64,000 nucleotides of DNA from Blepharisma japonicum (lineage: Eukaryota; Ciliophora; Heterotrichea; Heterotrichida; Blepharismidae), in contig CATKHK010000023.1 in NCBI GenBank assembly GCA_949751835.1, forward strand, positions 124,001-188,000, read 5' to 3'. How positions within the stretch are numbered: the stretch's first letter is position 1; each line of letters starts with the position of its first letter. A model generated the notes under the pieces. It was not told the DNA's origin and made no database searches. It saw only the letters and a list, made by a program, of their open reading frames with translations. Shown piece by piece: positions 20,970 to 32,294 of the stretch. The translations under genes were made by a program, and so were the position numbers.

Positions 20970-22508
20970 TTATGATGAAACATTTAGCATTTTATTTTTT
21001 AAGATCTCCTGCTGTCTTTGTTTCAGAGAAAAAATGATTTTCGTTTTGTCGTCAATTGATTGAGAGATTGAGACAAGCTCATTTCTGATTGTACTGAGAT
21101 CTTGATTTCCATCTTGAGATAAATGCAATAATAGCTTATATCTTGCATTTAGACTTGAGACATCTTTTTCTTGGTCTTGAATTTGCGTTTCTAAGCTCGC
21201 TTCATTTTCTTTGTTTTTCTTGAGATATGAAGGAGTTTTGTAATGATTTTTGGGAGTGCCACTGGAGCTTCGGTCTGTATGGACTGGCTCTTTTAAAGAG
21301 TCATTTCTTCGAAGGAACTTATGAGTCGGAGTTCCAGGAGTTGCGGTTGATGAAGGCTGCTTAGAAGGCATTTGCCTTGTAACTGAGCTTGATCTTGAAA
21401 GCGGCTTGGAGTTTGAAGAACTTAAACTGCTTTCTCTTTTATTTCTTACTTGAACTTGAATAGGGGCTTTATCGTTCGTGGAAATGGTTGGCTTTTTAAC
21501 TATTTGCTTTGGAGTAGACTTTATGTCAGAGCTTTGCTTAGATTTGGCTTTCATTTCTGCAGCTTGCTTAGCTTTTATATCTAAAGACTGCCTTGGAGTT
21601 GCAGTTTTTGGTTCATTATAAGCATGTGCTACCTTTTTATGGTCCTTTTTTTGGTTTTCCAATAACAATTTTTCATATAATTCTTTGTACTTCTTATTTT
21701 CATTTTCAAGATCAACTATCCTTGCTTCTTGTTCAAGCTTGATTCTTCTTAATTCTCCTTCAATATATTTAAAGTTTTTTTGATGTTCATCCTTTTGAGT
21801 TTCGCACTTTTTCTTATAAAACTCCAGCTCTTTGCTAACTTCTTCGAATTCATTTTCTCTTTGTTCCAATTGTTCTAAAGTTTTCTTATGCTCACTTTGC
21901 TCTTGTTTAAGCATTTCGACTAAATTATTGTTTGATGGAATAGGAGGCTTCGAATTAATTTGTCTTTTTAAATGTTCAAACTGTAGAGCTCAGTTTTCTT
22001 TGTCAATTGTGTACTGCTCACTTAACCTTTTATTTTCTGCTTCTGCAAATTCGCACTGTGAGTGCAAGAACTCTACCTGCTCTTCTAATTTTTGGATGCT
22101 AAGTCCTTCGGAGTCTTCTGAAAGATTGGCAGCTTTATTCTTATATTTTTCTTCTAGTTCATTAATTTCGCTTAAATGTTTCATTTTAGTGTACTCGATT
22201 TCTGCTTGAAGGCGGTCTTTTTCGCTTTCAAGTTTATTTACCTTTTCTTGGAGAGCTTTCATAGCATTTGTGATGGCTTTTGATTTTATTGTTTCGCTGG
22301 CTGACTCAGATTGCGGAATATTTTCTGACTTTTTGGAAGATGATTCATTAAAGCTTAATTGTCTTCCTTTTTTTATTTCTTCATATTCTTTGCTATCCGA
22401 CTCCTCGATTGATGTGGTTTTAAACTCTGCTGAGGAATAAGGGCTTGGCTCTAATTTATATTTCTGTATCAGAGCATCTATATCGATTCTTGATCTGCTT
22501 TCTTCCAT
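20970..22508 (-). CDS. Coiled-coil protein with Ser/Lys-rich linker
   Basis: 512 residues, one UGA=Trp at 21990-21992. Coiled coil occupies roughly residues 80-320 (for example ALQEKVNKLESEKDRLQAEI, EEVSKELEFYKKKCETQKD), followed by a basic, Ser/Pro-rich low-complexity segment (about 320-430) and a second helical segment near the C-terminus (SSLNARYKLLLHLSQDG). Such a layout fits a cytoskeletal or centrosomal/basal-body scaffold, and the basic linker could bind microtubules. No family recognised. Confidence 0.75.
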
Positions 22509-22807
22509 TTAAATTTATTATTTATTTGAATTATAATTTATCATTGAAAAAATAGACTAAATTTCTATTTAAAAGTCATTGAATTAAAAAACTATTTAAT
22601 CACAAGGATGCAAATTTATAAACTTAATTTAATAAAAATTTGAAAGTTATTATATAAATTCATAGTTTGTTTATGTAATGAATTGTAATTATATATCAAA
22701 AGCTACAGAAGTTATATAAAGTATTTGAGTTTATAAATAAGTTTGAGATAATTTTTTCCATAAAATTAATATATAATCTATATATCATCAGATTTTATAG
22801 TTTATAA

Positions 22808-23158
22808 ATGAGCAGTTGGAAAGCAGGATTATGTGATTGCACTAAAGCTCTACCTGTGTGCTGTATTTCTTGTGTTACTACTAGTGCAATTACTCAAGGG
22901 CTTACAGCAAACGAAATGTATGGTGAATGTGGATGCTGATTTTTCTGCATAGCGTGTATATTGGGTCCAATAGGGTGTGCCATGAATCGAAGGGATTTTC
23001 GAAATGAGTATGGAATTGAAGGCTCATTTAAGAGTGACTGCTGTATGTATTGCTGCTGTATGGGTGTTTGCTTGTCGACACAAGAATTTAGAGAAGTTCA
23101 TTTTCGTGGCAAATCAAAACTTAATCAAACAGAAAAACCAGAAGAAAAAGAAGTATAA
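22808..23158 (+). CDS. PLAC8 (cysteine-rich) family protein
   Basis: 116 residues. It begins MSSWKAGLCDC and has the family pattern: CCISCVTTSAITQ, ECGCWFFCIACILGPIG (one Trp from UGA at about 22939), RRDFRNEYGIEGS, and CCMYCCCMGVCLSTQEFRE. PLAC8 proteins are membrane-associated and have been linked to Ca2+ influx, metal resistance or cell-size control in different lineages. The UGA codon hides the true start, so a naive translation would give only the last 65 residues. Confidence 0.9.
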
Positions 23159-23516
23159 ACTATCTTAAAATTATAAAATTGTGTTTAAAAATATGGGAAA
23201 ATCATATTGATGAGTATGCAAGTAAATCATGATAATTTTTAGACAAAATGATTGATGATAATCATTTTTTTAAAATAGGGTAAACTCTTGAAACGCTTAT
23301 GATGTAAGCTTGAAAAGCTTATGCTATTGAGATTAATAGAAAAAGTAATTTTGAGTTAAAATGAATTACGATAATTCATATCCTTATTTTTCATTTTATA
23401 TGAAAAACATTAAAACAATTGAAGCAATAATAAAATTTAAATTCTCAGTTAAAGCTATTACTGCTATCTAAAACTTTGTCTTTAGTTGCAAACACAGTGG
23501 AAAAATATCAAGAAAA
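23159..23516. other. Spacer without recognisable gene
   Basis: 358 bp between two + strand genes. It contains small direct repeats around 23280-23330 (CTTGAAACGCTTATGATG... / CTTGAAAAGCTTATGCTA...) but nothing larger was recognised. Confidence 0.55.
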
Positions 23517-24179
23517 ATGGATCTTAGTTATGAGCAGCTTCACATGCTTGAAGAAGATTCCCGAGACGACTATATAAAATTAAGATGCATCTCCTGTCTA
23601 GTAAAGCGATACGCTTCATTTTCAATCAGAAAACCCAAAAGAAGAGTCACACATATGACAGTTCAATTGATCCCTGAATTGAACTCTGAAGACAGCCGAC
23701 ATCTCTCTATAAACTCAATATTTAATAACATAGAATCAAGACAAAGAGAATACGAAATGCTCCCTGAAATGACTCGAAGCGCAACTTCAATGGAAGACCG
23801 ACTTTGAATCTCTGACAAAACAACGTGTAATTTTAAATTAGATTCAAAAGAAGACTATATACAATTGCAGCAAAACTTTATGTCACTGTTTTTTGAACAC
23901 AAACCGTATCATGGGTCCCGAATACATAAAAGTGTTCCGGAAATTCACAGATCCAATGTAATACAGTTTTTTCTTGAGTGCTGGGTTTTGTCGCAAAATG
24001 TATTCTTGTGTCTTTTAGTTCCTTTAAAAAATAAAGCATGAGTTGACATGAAGACTTTTATTTCAGCTATTGAATGTGCAAGCCAATTTCCTTATGAAAA
24101 ATCAAATTTGATTTTTAGAGATAAGGATCTGGAAAAGAGTATTGATGAAATTGTACAAAAACAGTACCACTTGAAATAA
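23517..24179 (+). CDS. Conserved-looking protein of unknown function
   Basis: 220 residues when TGA at 23805-23807 and about 24039 are read as Trp; TAA at 24177-24179. The N-terminal half is charged and Arg-rich (RKPKRRVTHMTVQLIPELN), and the C-terminal half is compact and hydrophobic (VIQFFLECWVLSQNVFLCLLVPLKNKAWVD is the core, near residues 140-170). Its shape recalls one cyclin-like helical domain, but no cyclin motif is clear. Function not assigned. Confidence 0.6.
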
Positions 24180-24538
24180 AATAGCTGAGAACTTTATAAT
24201 TAACTCGTGCTTTTAAAATAAATTTTTCAATAGAGTCTAATATAGAATATAAGCTATAAAAGCCCCTAAATTTAAAATTAGTAAGTTTTATTTTCCATTA
24301 ATTGCAATTTATTAAAATGGGCTTGATTAAGCTTAATCTCATATGTTTTATTATTATTTGTATTAATAAATTCTCAAAGTTAATACAAATGCCTTAATTA
24401 TCCTTATATCTAAATTTAATATGATTTAACAATTAATCCTTTTCTCTCCCTACAAAAACTATAAAAATGCACCATCTTAAATATGCCTTAATTTCACTTT
24501 AATATTATTTCAATTCTTCTTATTGGTAGAGATCGGAT
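24180..24538. other. Spacer without recognisable gene
   Basis: 359 bp, strongly AT-rich, between two + strand genes. Nothing recognised beyond a likely promoter for the PH-START gene. Confidence 0.6.
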
Positions 24539-26368
24539 ATGGAGGATAACACATCTAGTTTTATTGGTGAAGAGTTGAGAAATTATATCAAGCTTAAACG
24601 AAAACGAAGATGGGTGAACCGATTTGTGGTCTTAAGCTCAGGAATGCTTTATTATTTCAAAACTCCAGCTTCTCTCAAACCAAGGTGCGTGATCAGTTTA
24701 GTCGGGTGCCAAGTGAACAACCTTGGCGTAGAAAAACGAGAATATATTCTTGACATTTCAAAGCCAAATCATTATTCAATCAAGCTTGCTTTTCCATCTC
24801 AAAGTGAGTATAACTTATGGTTCATGAGATTATCAAGTTTTGCTGAGCAATATAAAGAGGACCCAGACCATGTGCCCAGCTCATGCTTACACCAAGAAGA
24901 AAGGAAAAAAATGAATAGAGAAAACTTGCAACTTATAGAGCAGCTGCCAATAGGCGAAATACCTAATCTTACAAAGCAGCAAATTGAAGAAATTGTGGGA
25001 ATGAAATATGTTTTAATTAGATCAGAAGGATCAGGGACTTATTCTGAGTGTGCTATTAATAAGGCTGAAAAAGGCTCAATTAAAAAGTATGGGCAGATTG
25101 GATTTATTGCTGGAGCATTGGTTGCTAGTCTTATATCTCATTTTGCTTTAGGAAACGCTTTAACAGGATTATGCCTCGCTCTTGTTGTGGCTGTCTATTA
25201 TCCACAAATGATATCAAGTAAATCAACCTCAGCTACTCAAAAGGTTCAATTCAAAACTACAATCCTTATTAACTCTGGTGCTGGTGAAACCTTAACAGCT
25301 CTTCACGATTCTCCTTGCAGATCACTATGGGAGCCTTATCTCCACGACTGTACTGATGGCTCCCGTATGACTTTTACTTATGAAATCAACGGAATTCAGA
25401 CTACCCAAGAGGTCACTCGTCAATTTGTAAAAGATGGCAACATTTTTTATGTCATTGAAAAAGCAGACAACACTATTAAAAATATTTTCAAAGTAGAATC
25501 AAAGTCTAAATACGGAAAAATGATGAGCCTTGTCTCTCACTTTGGGTTTTTTGAAGAGAATAATGCGATGATAGGAAATCCAAGCTTGTTAGCATGCCTG
25601 AAGAATTATGTAGAATCAAATACAATTTATCTTTCAAATCAACAAGTTACAAATCAGACAACAGATAAAGTAGACTCAGATTCTGATGAGGACGAAGAAA
25701 CTAAAATAGATGACGGGCCAGGACTTGCCATTACCCAGCCTATTCCAGATGAGAAAAAAGAAATGATTTTACAGTTAAACAACGAAGCTGTGAAAGCTAT
25801 GCAAGAAGCAGAAAAACTAGCAGCTGATAGTGAAGGCTGGGAAGAAATAAAATTAAAAGTTAACACTATTAAAGGATCAAGGAGAAAAGCTGCAGGTGGC
25901 CTTTACATCGTAAGAGGTGAAGGAGATATAAATAGACCAGTGGCTGAGGTAATGGAATATATCAAAGATATCAATCGCAAAGGAGAATATGACGATATGT
26001 TTGAATCAGGCTACGTCATTGACAAATTAACTGATGAAATGGAAATTGCATACCAAAAATATAAAAAGACGGGCCCAGTTTCATCTCGAGATCTATGCTT
26101 GCTTCAAAGAAGGTTCGACTTAGAAGGCGGAAAAATCGTTGCCATCGCAATGTCAACAACTCATCCAAACTGCCCAGAAACCAAGTTTGTAAGAGCTCAT
26201 CTTTATTTAGGCTGTTTTGTTCTAACTCCAGTGTCTCCTACAGTTACCCATATGGTGTATATGATAAATGTTGATATCAAAGGATCAATCCCTAAATTCA
26301 TTATAAACTCTGTCCAATCTGATCAAGCTTTAGTTGTCGAAAAGATAAGAAAGAACTTAGCGGCTTAA
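24539..26368 (+). CDS. PH domain - transmembrane - START domain protein
   Basis: 609 residues, uninterrupted. An N-terminal PH domain (about 8-105: KRKRRWVNRFVVLSSGMLYY, LWFMRLSSFAEQY) should bind phosphoinositides. A hydrophobic segment near 185-230 (GFIAGALVASLISHFALG, TGLCLALVVAVYYPQ) forms one or two TM helices. A middle domain (about 235-365) may be a degenerate START/ORD-like fold, and a C-terminal START domain (about 440-605) is recognisable from GPVSSRDLCLLQRR, ETKFVRAHLYLGC and the ending DIKGSIPKFIINSV. The layout fits a non-vesicular lipid-transfer protein at a membrane contact site. Cargo cannot be predicted. Confidence 0.88.
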   Translation: MEDNTSSFIGEELRNYIKLKRKRRWVNRFVVLSSGMLYYFKTPASLKPRCVISLVGCQVNNLGVEKREYILDISKPNHYSIKLAFPSQSEYNLWFMRLSSFAEQYKEDPDHVPSSCLHQEERKKMNRENLQLIEQLPIGEIPNLTKQQIEEIVGMKYVLIRSEGSGTYSECAINKAEKGSIKKYGQIGFIAGALVASLISHFALGNALTGLCLALVVAVYYPQMISSKSTSATQKVQFKTTILINSGAGETLTALHDSPCRSLWEPYLHDCTDGSRMTFTYEINGIQTTQEVTRQFVKDGNIFYVIEKADNTIKNIFKVESKSKYGKMMSLVSHFGFFEENNAMIGNPSLLACLKNYVESNTIYLSNQQVTNQTTDKVDSDSDEDEETKIDDGPGLAITQPIPDEKKEMILQLNNEAVKAMQEAEKLAADSEGWEEIKLKVNTIKGSRRKAAGGLYIVRGEGDINRPVAEVMEYIKDINRKGEYDDMFESGYVIDKLTDEMEIAYQKYKKTGPVSSRDLCLLQRRFDLEGGKIVAIAMSTTHPNCPETKFVRAHLYLGCFVLTPVSPTVTHMVYMINVDIKGSIPKFIINSVQSDQALVVEKIRKNLAA

Positions 26369-26981
26369 AATAAATTAAATCATTTCTATAATCCATTTTT
26401 ATATTTAAATCCGTGTCGAAATAAAATAATAATTCATATCATAGAAATATTAGGATTTTTTTATTATAAACTTATTGGTATTGGGAAATCAGTGCATGAG
26501 CTATTTTAAAGTAAAAGAAGCTCGGAATTTTCGCTTTAAGGCGAAATAAATAAAAATAAAATACATTGAAATAATAAGATATAATCTTTTAATTTATAAT
26601 GTCACTTGCTGCTAAAAATTACAGAAACAATCTTTCTGCAGTAAAAAATAACGAATTGTCTTTGTTAATGAATCCAAAGTGGACATATAATAGCTAATCA
26701 TATTCGAATTTATATTTTATTTCTTTGAAATATTTAGTCTGTATATTTATAATCTAATTTGTAGGGGAAAGGTTGCTTAAAAATTGTTTCATTTGGTTTC
26801 AACTAAATAAAAAATGAAGCATTTTTATAATTAAATAGCAGCGAAGAAAATTATTAAATGAACGAATAACTATGATTTGATTTATCATATATAAGCAAGA
26901 AATTAGCTAAATTATGATTATTTTTTTATTTGGCTGATATAATTGATTAGGAATTTTTTTCAAATTAATATATATCATTAA
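26369..26981. other. Spacer with one possible micro-ORF
   Basis: 613 bp between + strand genes, very AT-rich. It holds only the 32-codon frame described separately (26599-26697). Confidence 0.55.
26599..26697 (+). CDS. Possible micro-ORF, 32 residues
   Basis: ATG TCA CTT GCT GCT ... AAT AGC TAA; begins MSLAAKNYRNNLSAVKNN and ends NPKWTYNS. Its base composition is higher in GC and more codon-like than the surrounding spacer, which is why it is listed. No similarity recognised; could be chance. Confidence 0.2.
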   Translation: MSLAAKNYRNNLSAVKNNELSLLMNPKWTYNS

Positions 26982-27584
26982 ATGTTCAGCAGTGGAGCTA
27001 CTGTGAGTTACTATAGAATCCAAGACAAAGGCGACAATAAGCTGACTGAAGAGATTTACAAGCTCCATATCAAAAATTTCATAAGCATCTTGAGACTTCT
27101 TTCGATATTTATCTGCACTTATTTCGGGATCGCATTCATTCTTGGGATCTACCGAATTGCAATTAGTCAGGACGTAGACACGTCGAACATCCCAATCATA
27201 ATTGACTGGGTGTTAAGTGTGATAGTGTCTATTCTATGGCTTGTAGTAGCTTATGGAGGATTCAAAGCTGTCAAAGTCCAATCAAGAGGGACATCTAAAA
27301 GGTTTTCTAAAGCTTTACTTGGATGCTCAGCAATTTATGTTGTTTATTTGGTATTCCACTATTTCGCAAATTTCGACTCAATTAAAGCACATTGGGAAAG
27401 CGCGTATAAATTAAGTACAATTCAGTCCATTGGATGGATGATGAGCTATATATTCATTGTTGCTTTCTTGCAAGGATTTTTTGTCTTAAAAGCTAGACAA
27501 TTTAATAAGATCATCACTCAGTGCATTTTAGAATCATTAAATGATAGCAAGGTGTTGAACCAGCCTTTACGAAAAATTAATTAA
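26982..27584 (+). CDS. Four-TM membrane protein of unknown function
   Basis: 200 residues, ATG to TAA, no UGA. Predicted TM helices at about 36-58 (ILRLLSIFICTYFGIAFILG), 70-95 (IIIDWVLSVIVSILWLVVAY), 110-127 (LLGCSAIYVVYLVFHYF) and 150-170 (IGWMMSYIFIVAFLQGFFVL), with a cytosolic, mildly basic C-terminus. The layout is tetraspan (like MARVEL or TMEM small proteins), but the cysteine pattern of tetraspanins is missing. Confidence 0.75.
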   Translation: MFSSGATVSYYRIQDKGDNKLTEEIYKLHIKNFISILRLLSIFICTYFGIAFILGIYRIAISQDVDTSNIPIIIDWVLSVIVSILWLVVAYGGFKAVKVQSRGTSKRFSKALLGCSAIYVVYLVFHYFANFDSIKAHWESAYKLSTIQSIGWMMSYIFIVAFLQGFFVLKARQFNKIITQCILESLNDSKVLNQPLRKIN

Positions 27585-27633
27585 TCATTCTATTAAACCA
27601 GAATTATTGAAAATATATACTAAGGAATTAAGT

Positions 27634-28014
27634 TTATTCGCTGCTTTCATACTTGCTTAGAGCTTTCTCAGCTTCTTTTTGGGCATGACTTCCTAACTCG
27701 CCTGGCAGTAAGAGTTTGATACCTGTGAGAACTTCACGGCTGGTTATAGTCTTTTTGCCAGTGTATTTCGAGATATTCGCAGACTCTGTGGAGAGCCTCT
27801 CAAATAAGTCTTCTACAAAGGAACTCATTATATTCATCGATTTTTTTGAAATACTTATATCAGGATGAACTTGCTTTAAAAGGCGGTGGATGTAGACAAC
27901 AAAACTGTTGGATTTAGGCTTGGATGATTTCTTTTGAGTTTGGGTTTCTACCTTTGCGTCTTTTGAGGCCATTTCTTTCTTTTCTTCCTTCTTTTCACCT
28001 GTCTTTGGTTTCAT
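27634..28014 (-). CDS. H2B: Histone H2B
   Basis: 126 residues. The histone fold is clear: SFVVYIHRLLKQVHPDISIS, MNIMSSFVEDLFERLSTES and the C-terminal KKTITSREVLTGIKLLLPGE ending AEKALSKYESSE. The Lys-rich tail (1-35) is typical of H2B. TAA stop, no intron, no UGA. It is alone: no H2A gene lies divergently next to it, unlike many eukaryotic H2A-H2B pairs. Confidence 0.96.
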   Translation of the reverse strand: MKPKTGEKKEEKKEMASKDAKVETQTQKKSSKPKSNSFVVYIHRLLKQVHPDISISKKSMNIMSSFVEDLFERLSTESANISKYTGKKTITSREVLTGIKLLLPGELGSHAQKEAEKALSKYESSE

Positions 28015-28504
28015 ATTTTATAATTTGCCGCCCTATTTGAAGGCTCTAGTAATTTTTATCATGGCAACAGGCTAAATTAAATGTATTTTTAAATTCAATC
28101 AATTTGATCATTGTTTACAGGGCTAAAAATTAGTTAGATTCCATAAGAACTGATATTTATTTAAAATTGGTAAATTAATATTTATCTCAAGCACAGGCTC
28201 TTATAATCATTCATGATATTTAATTATTTCATATAATACACTTTCAATATATCTCTAGGCATCTTATGATTCAAAATGGCCTTTAATTTACGATTTATTA
28301 TTTATTTTAAAATGCCAAAACAGGTTTAGCATGAAGACTGCCGAAAGTTACATATCTGGGCTGGCATTTTTAAATTTAAATTTCTTCTCAGTATGATTGG
28401 CTTATAAAACGACTTAATCATACATTATTAACCAAAAAGTTTTATTAAAAAACGCTACAGACTTCCAAAAAATATGGAACAACACTAATTAAGCCCATTA
28501 TATT
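28015..28504. other. Divergent promoter region
   Basis: 490 bp between H2B (minus) and the allantoinase-like gene (plus). It contains no credible frame; a GC-richer patch lies near 28320-28370 but shows no clear hairpin. Confidence 0.55.
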
Positions 28505-30511
28505 ATGGGGAAAAAAGCTATCATCAGCAAGCATATTGTTTTATGTAGCTACACACAAAATTATTCTCATCATCCGATATACGGAATTATCCTAATCGAT
28601 GGTGAAATAATCCATGATGTCATCTTTTTAGATGAGAATATCCCTGTTCAGGCTATTATTGAAAAATACTCTGAATGAAATCCTCAAGACTGTTCAGATT
28701 TATATATATCTCCTGGCTTAATTGATATAAATGTGAGGAGAGAGTTTGAGAATTACACACATTTAACCAAAGCTGCAGTCGCCGGTGGTGTAACTTTGAT
28801 TTCTGAAGAAGATGGATATTACACAGACAATCCTCCAAATGGAGAACTCTTCTGCGATTTAGGAAAAATAGCTCTTATTGACGCCACTAATGTTAACTCT
28901 ATGGAAATTGAGGCTTCTAAAGGCTGTCTAGCATTTAAGGGCTATTTTTATCCACCGAGCAATTCTGTGCGAGCCTTACCTCACAATATGACTGAAGTAT
29001 ATTCAAATTTGGAAAAAACAGGCCTGCAATTGTTTATCGACCCGACTCTACCAGACCCAAGGATGCTTTATATGGCCTCTCCAATGAGAATGGAAACCTT
29101 GGAGTCAAGAAATGATGCAAAAACATCAGGAAATTTAAATGTGTTCGCAGGAGCCTTTTCGAATGCCATTGAAAGTGAAGGAGAAGAGGAAGATGAAGAT
29201 TACTCTGAAGAGTCCCCACAGGAGGACATCAAGAGAATGTCATTTGACGAAGAACACATTAAAATCCATAGCTCGCCTAGGACAAAAGACAGATCTCATT
29301 CTGGAGAAGGATTCAATTATGAACTGACTTTCCAAAGAAACCTTTCTCATCTAGTATGTCCTGAAATCACTGAGGTAGAAGAAGAACTGACCCCAGCTAA
29401 AAAATCTAAAAGAAAAAAAAACCATAAATCAAAATCAATAGTTTACACAATATTTGATGATCTTGATAGAAGGATTAGGGAAAGCCAACAAAGTATTGAG
29501 AACTTAAGCTTAGCCGAACAATTCACATATCATGAGTCTGGACCTACACAGTTTCTAACAAAAAGAAAAAAGAGCTTATCACTAGGTCCTACTGATTCTT
29601 ACCAATCTGACAGCGACTCTAGCGATGCTGGAACTGTAAAAGTTGCTCCAAAGTCAGCACTTTATGAAAGAAGAATGGTTAACAGAAGACCAAACCCAAT
29701 AAAAATAGAGAAAAAATCAAGCGAAAATGACAATAAAGAAAGACTTTATATCTATCATTTAGCCAATTTCCCTGACCATTGAGAAGTCTCAGGAGTTGAA
29801 AAACTTATACAGAGTCTCAAAAGCAATATATCAATACATGTTGTCAATATTTCTTCAGCAGCTGCAATTAATAAAATTCGACAAGCAAGAGACCATCTTC
29901 CTAATTTGACTTGTGAAATCCCTGCAACACAGCTTTATTTTACAAACAATTCAATAGGTGATGGGCAGACGATCTTCAAAAATACCCCACCAATTCGAAA
30001 TCGAGGGAATTGCAACTTATTGTGGGATTTATTGAAAATGAAAGCAATTGACTGCATTACATCACAGCATGCATATATAGAGCCATCAATGAAATCTTTA
30101 GATACAGGAAATTTCCAAAAGGCTTTGAATGGGATTTGTGCAATTGGGTTTACTTTGCAAGCTATATGAACTATGATAAACGTCCCTGTTAGCAGTCATA
30201 CACAGTTAGAGCATTATATCGTCAGGATGTCAAAGTGACTTTCATTGCATCCTTCACGTATTTTAGGACTACAAGATAAGCGGGGCTCAATAGAAAAAGG
30301 AAAATACGCAGATTTAGTGATTTGGGCGCCATATGAGCGAGTGCTAGCTCCAGAAATTTATTCAGAAAAGAAAGAGATGTCTCCATTTCTTTCTCAAAAT
30401 CTCCAAGGCAGAATTCACAAAGTGTACATAAGAGGCAAGCTAGCGTATGATGGGACAAACTTTAAAGCTAGAGGCAAAAAAGTATTTAGAATTAACACAA
30501 ATAAAAATTAG
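28505..30511 (+). CDS. Allantoinase/dihydroorotase-family protein, probable pseudoenzyme with large insert
   Basis: 668 residues with several UGA=Trp codons (for example 28675, 29780, 30167, 30238). The scaffold of cyclic amidohydrolases is clear: YISPGLIDINVR, LTKAAVAGGVTLI, IHVVNISSAAAI, CNLLWDLLKMKAIDC, LQAIWTMINVPV, GSIEKGKYADLVIWAP. Metal ligands are lost: the HxH after PGLID is N-V-R (76-78) and the catalytic Asp of SDH is Gln in SQH (521-522). A low-complexity, acidic/Ser/Lys-rich insert (about 205-420) interrupts the barrel. Structurally like CRMP/dihydropyrimidinase-like non-enzymes; a scaffold role is inferred. Its stop overlaps that of TrmO. Confidence 0.8.
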
Positions 30512-31704
30512 AATATGATATTTAGGGATTTTAGTTTTCTTGTGGTTTCTTCAAGCCAAAGCTCGGTTCTAGCTCTGGGACCTTGACTTTCTTCTTCATG
30601 CTCGACTGTGACAACTAAAATCTTGAGTTCTTCGCTATCTCGAACGTATACTATTGACAGCTTATCTAAACTAAAGCCATATAAACCTTGATTTGAATGT
30701 TTCAATTTCATATGAACTGTGCTTGGATCTTGGCCCAAACAATTTGAAATGATTTCTTCAAGATTATCATCATGTGTGTAAAATTTTAAGGTGTATTGAG
30801 ACATTATTCTGGATAGCTGCTCTCTAGCGTATGGGTGAAACTCAACAGCGTATAATTGCAAAGGTGCACTAATATACTGAGGGAAGTTGAAATTTCTTAT
30901 AGAGTCTGCAGGATGATAAGGCTTGATGTCTAAAATTGGTGTCCCATCTATAAGATCGATTCCTTGGAGATAAAGAGTCCTATCAACAATTTTTAATAAC
31001 TGGACTGCTGACAGCCCAATTGGGTTAAATCTGTGAGGGCTTCTTGTCGCATATACTCCTTTTTTCCTGCCATTTAATCGTGGAAGTTTTATTTTTGAAA
31101 TTTGTTTATTGTGATGACTGGCATGGAACACGAATATAAGCCAGATATGAGAAAATTCTTCAAGACCTTCATATGCATCAGTGTTTATTTTAGATGAAAG
31201 AGTTAAGGATCCTCTTGCGTAGGGAGAATATTGGCCTAATTTAATATTACTTTGGCGAGGAGTTCCGAATTTTTCCCCAAAGCAGCTTTCAATATAGCCA
31301 ATTGGTTCAAACTGTATATAAACTACAGCAAAATTGTCTTTATTATCTTCGTCTATTTCTTTTCCTTTAAGCTCTTCAACATGATCTGAAGTGCTTAATC
31401 GGATATTAATGAAACCTTCTCTTGCATAAATTTCAGACACAGCGTTTGGGTAGCCTTTATCTGCTGATCTAGATATTAAATGATCTGCTCATTCTTGTGG
31501 ATCAATATTTGCTCCAGTTTCTTTGTTAATTTTTTGAACAGTCTGCATAGGGAATACTCTAATTACAGTAAAAGAATTTAGATCGCCTCTTTCTTTCAAT
31601 TTTGGTTTCGAGAATATTCAGGGCTCTCAGTTTACTTTGGGGATAAGTTCTTTTTCTTCAGCTAGTTTGACTAAATTTAGAAAGTAATCTTCTAATTCAG
31701 TCAT
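30508..31704 (-). CDS. TrmO/TsaA-type tRNA N6-methyltransferase with N-terminal extension
   Basis: 398 residues. The conserved YaeB/TrmO domain starts near 135 (IGYIESCFGEKFGTPRQ) and includes YARGSLTL, HIWLIFVFH and ATRSPHRFNPIGLS, the SAM-binding/family signature; bacterial and human (TRMO/C9orf156) members methylate t6A37 of tRNA. The first 130 residues are an extra domain (starting MTELEDYFLNLVKL; FTVIRVFPMQTVQKIN) that is not recognised. UGA codons at about 31478, 31619 and 31631 are Trp. The true start is therefore ATG 31704, well upstream of the apparent frame. The TAA at 30508-30510 overlaps the stop of the convergent gene. Confidence 0.9.
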
Positions 31705-32294
31705 ACTTTAACTTTATAGTCATCATTATTATTAAAAATTGATGTATAAAATCATTGCAATCATGATTTTCGTTAACATAGTTAGAGTTTTGAAATTAAA
31801 TAATCTTAAAATCCTGAATAATTTCTGGAAAGAATGAAATTTGGTAAAATTATTTTTAATGAAATATGTATGAGGCCTTGGAGATCGCAGATTATGAGAT
31901 TGTAATCAATAGATATATATTGTTAGCTCTATGCCTCTCAGAAATCATAAACTAATCTTAGAGTTTGTTTACTTACTCTTTAAAAATTTAATCAGTATTT
32001 TCATGTCATAAGATATATTAATATTTTATGTGGCTGCTTTCGACTGGTGAACTTTAATTAAATTTCAAGCCTTAAAAATAATGTATAAGTGATCAGATAT
32101 CGTTGTGCTGTTGCATTTGGATTTTTTCAAAGTTGATAAATATTTTAATTTTTTTTGCTTACTGACTATTAAAAGATAAGCTTTTAATACCCTCCCTAAA
32201 ACATTCCCTCTAATAATCTAATTTTCCTTGTAAACATCTTTATAAGTCTATTTAATCATTAAAAATAACAAAAACAGTGTAAATAATAATAAAA
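31705..32294. other. Divergent promoter region
   Basis: 590 bp between TrmO (minus) and the first Cys-rich surface gene (plus). AT-rich; no frame, RNA or repeat recognised. Confidence 0.6.
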
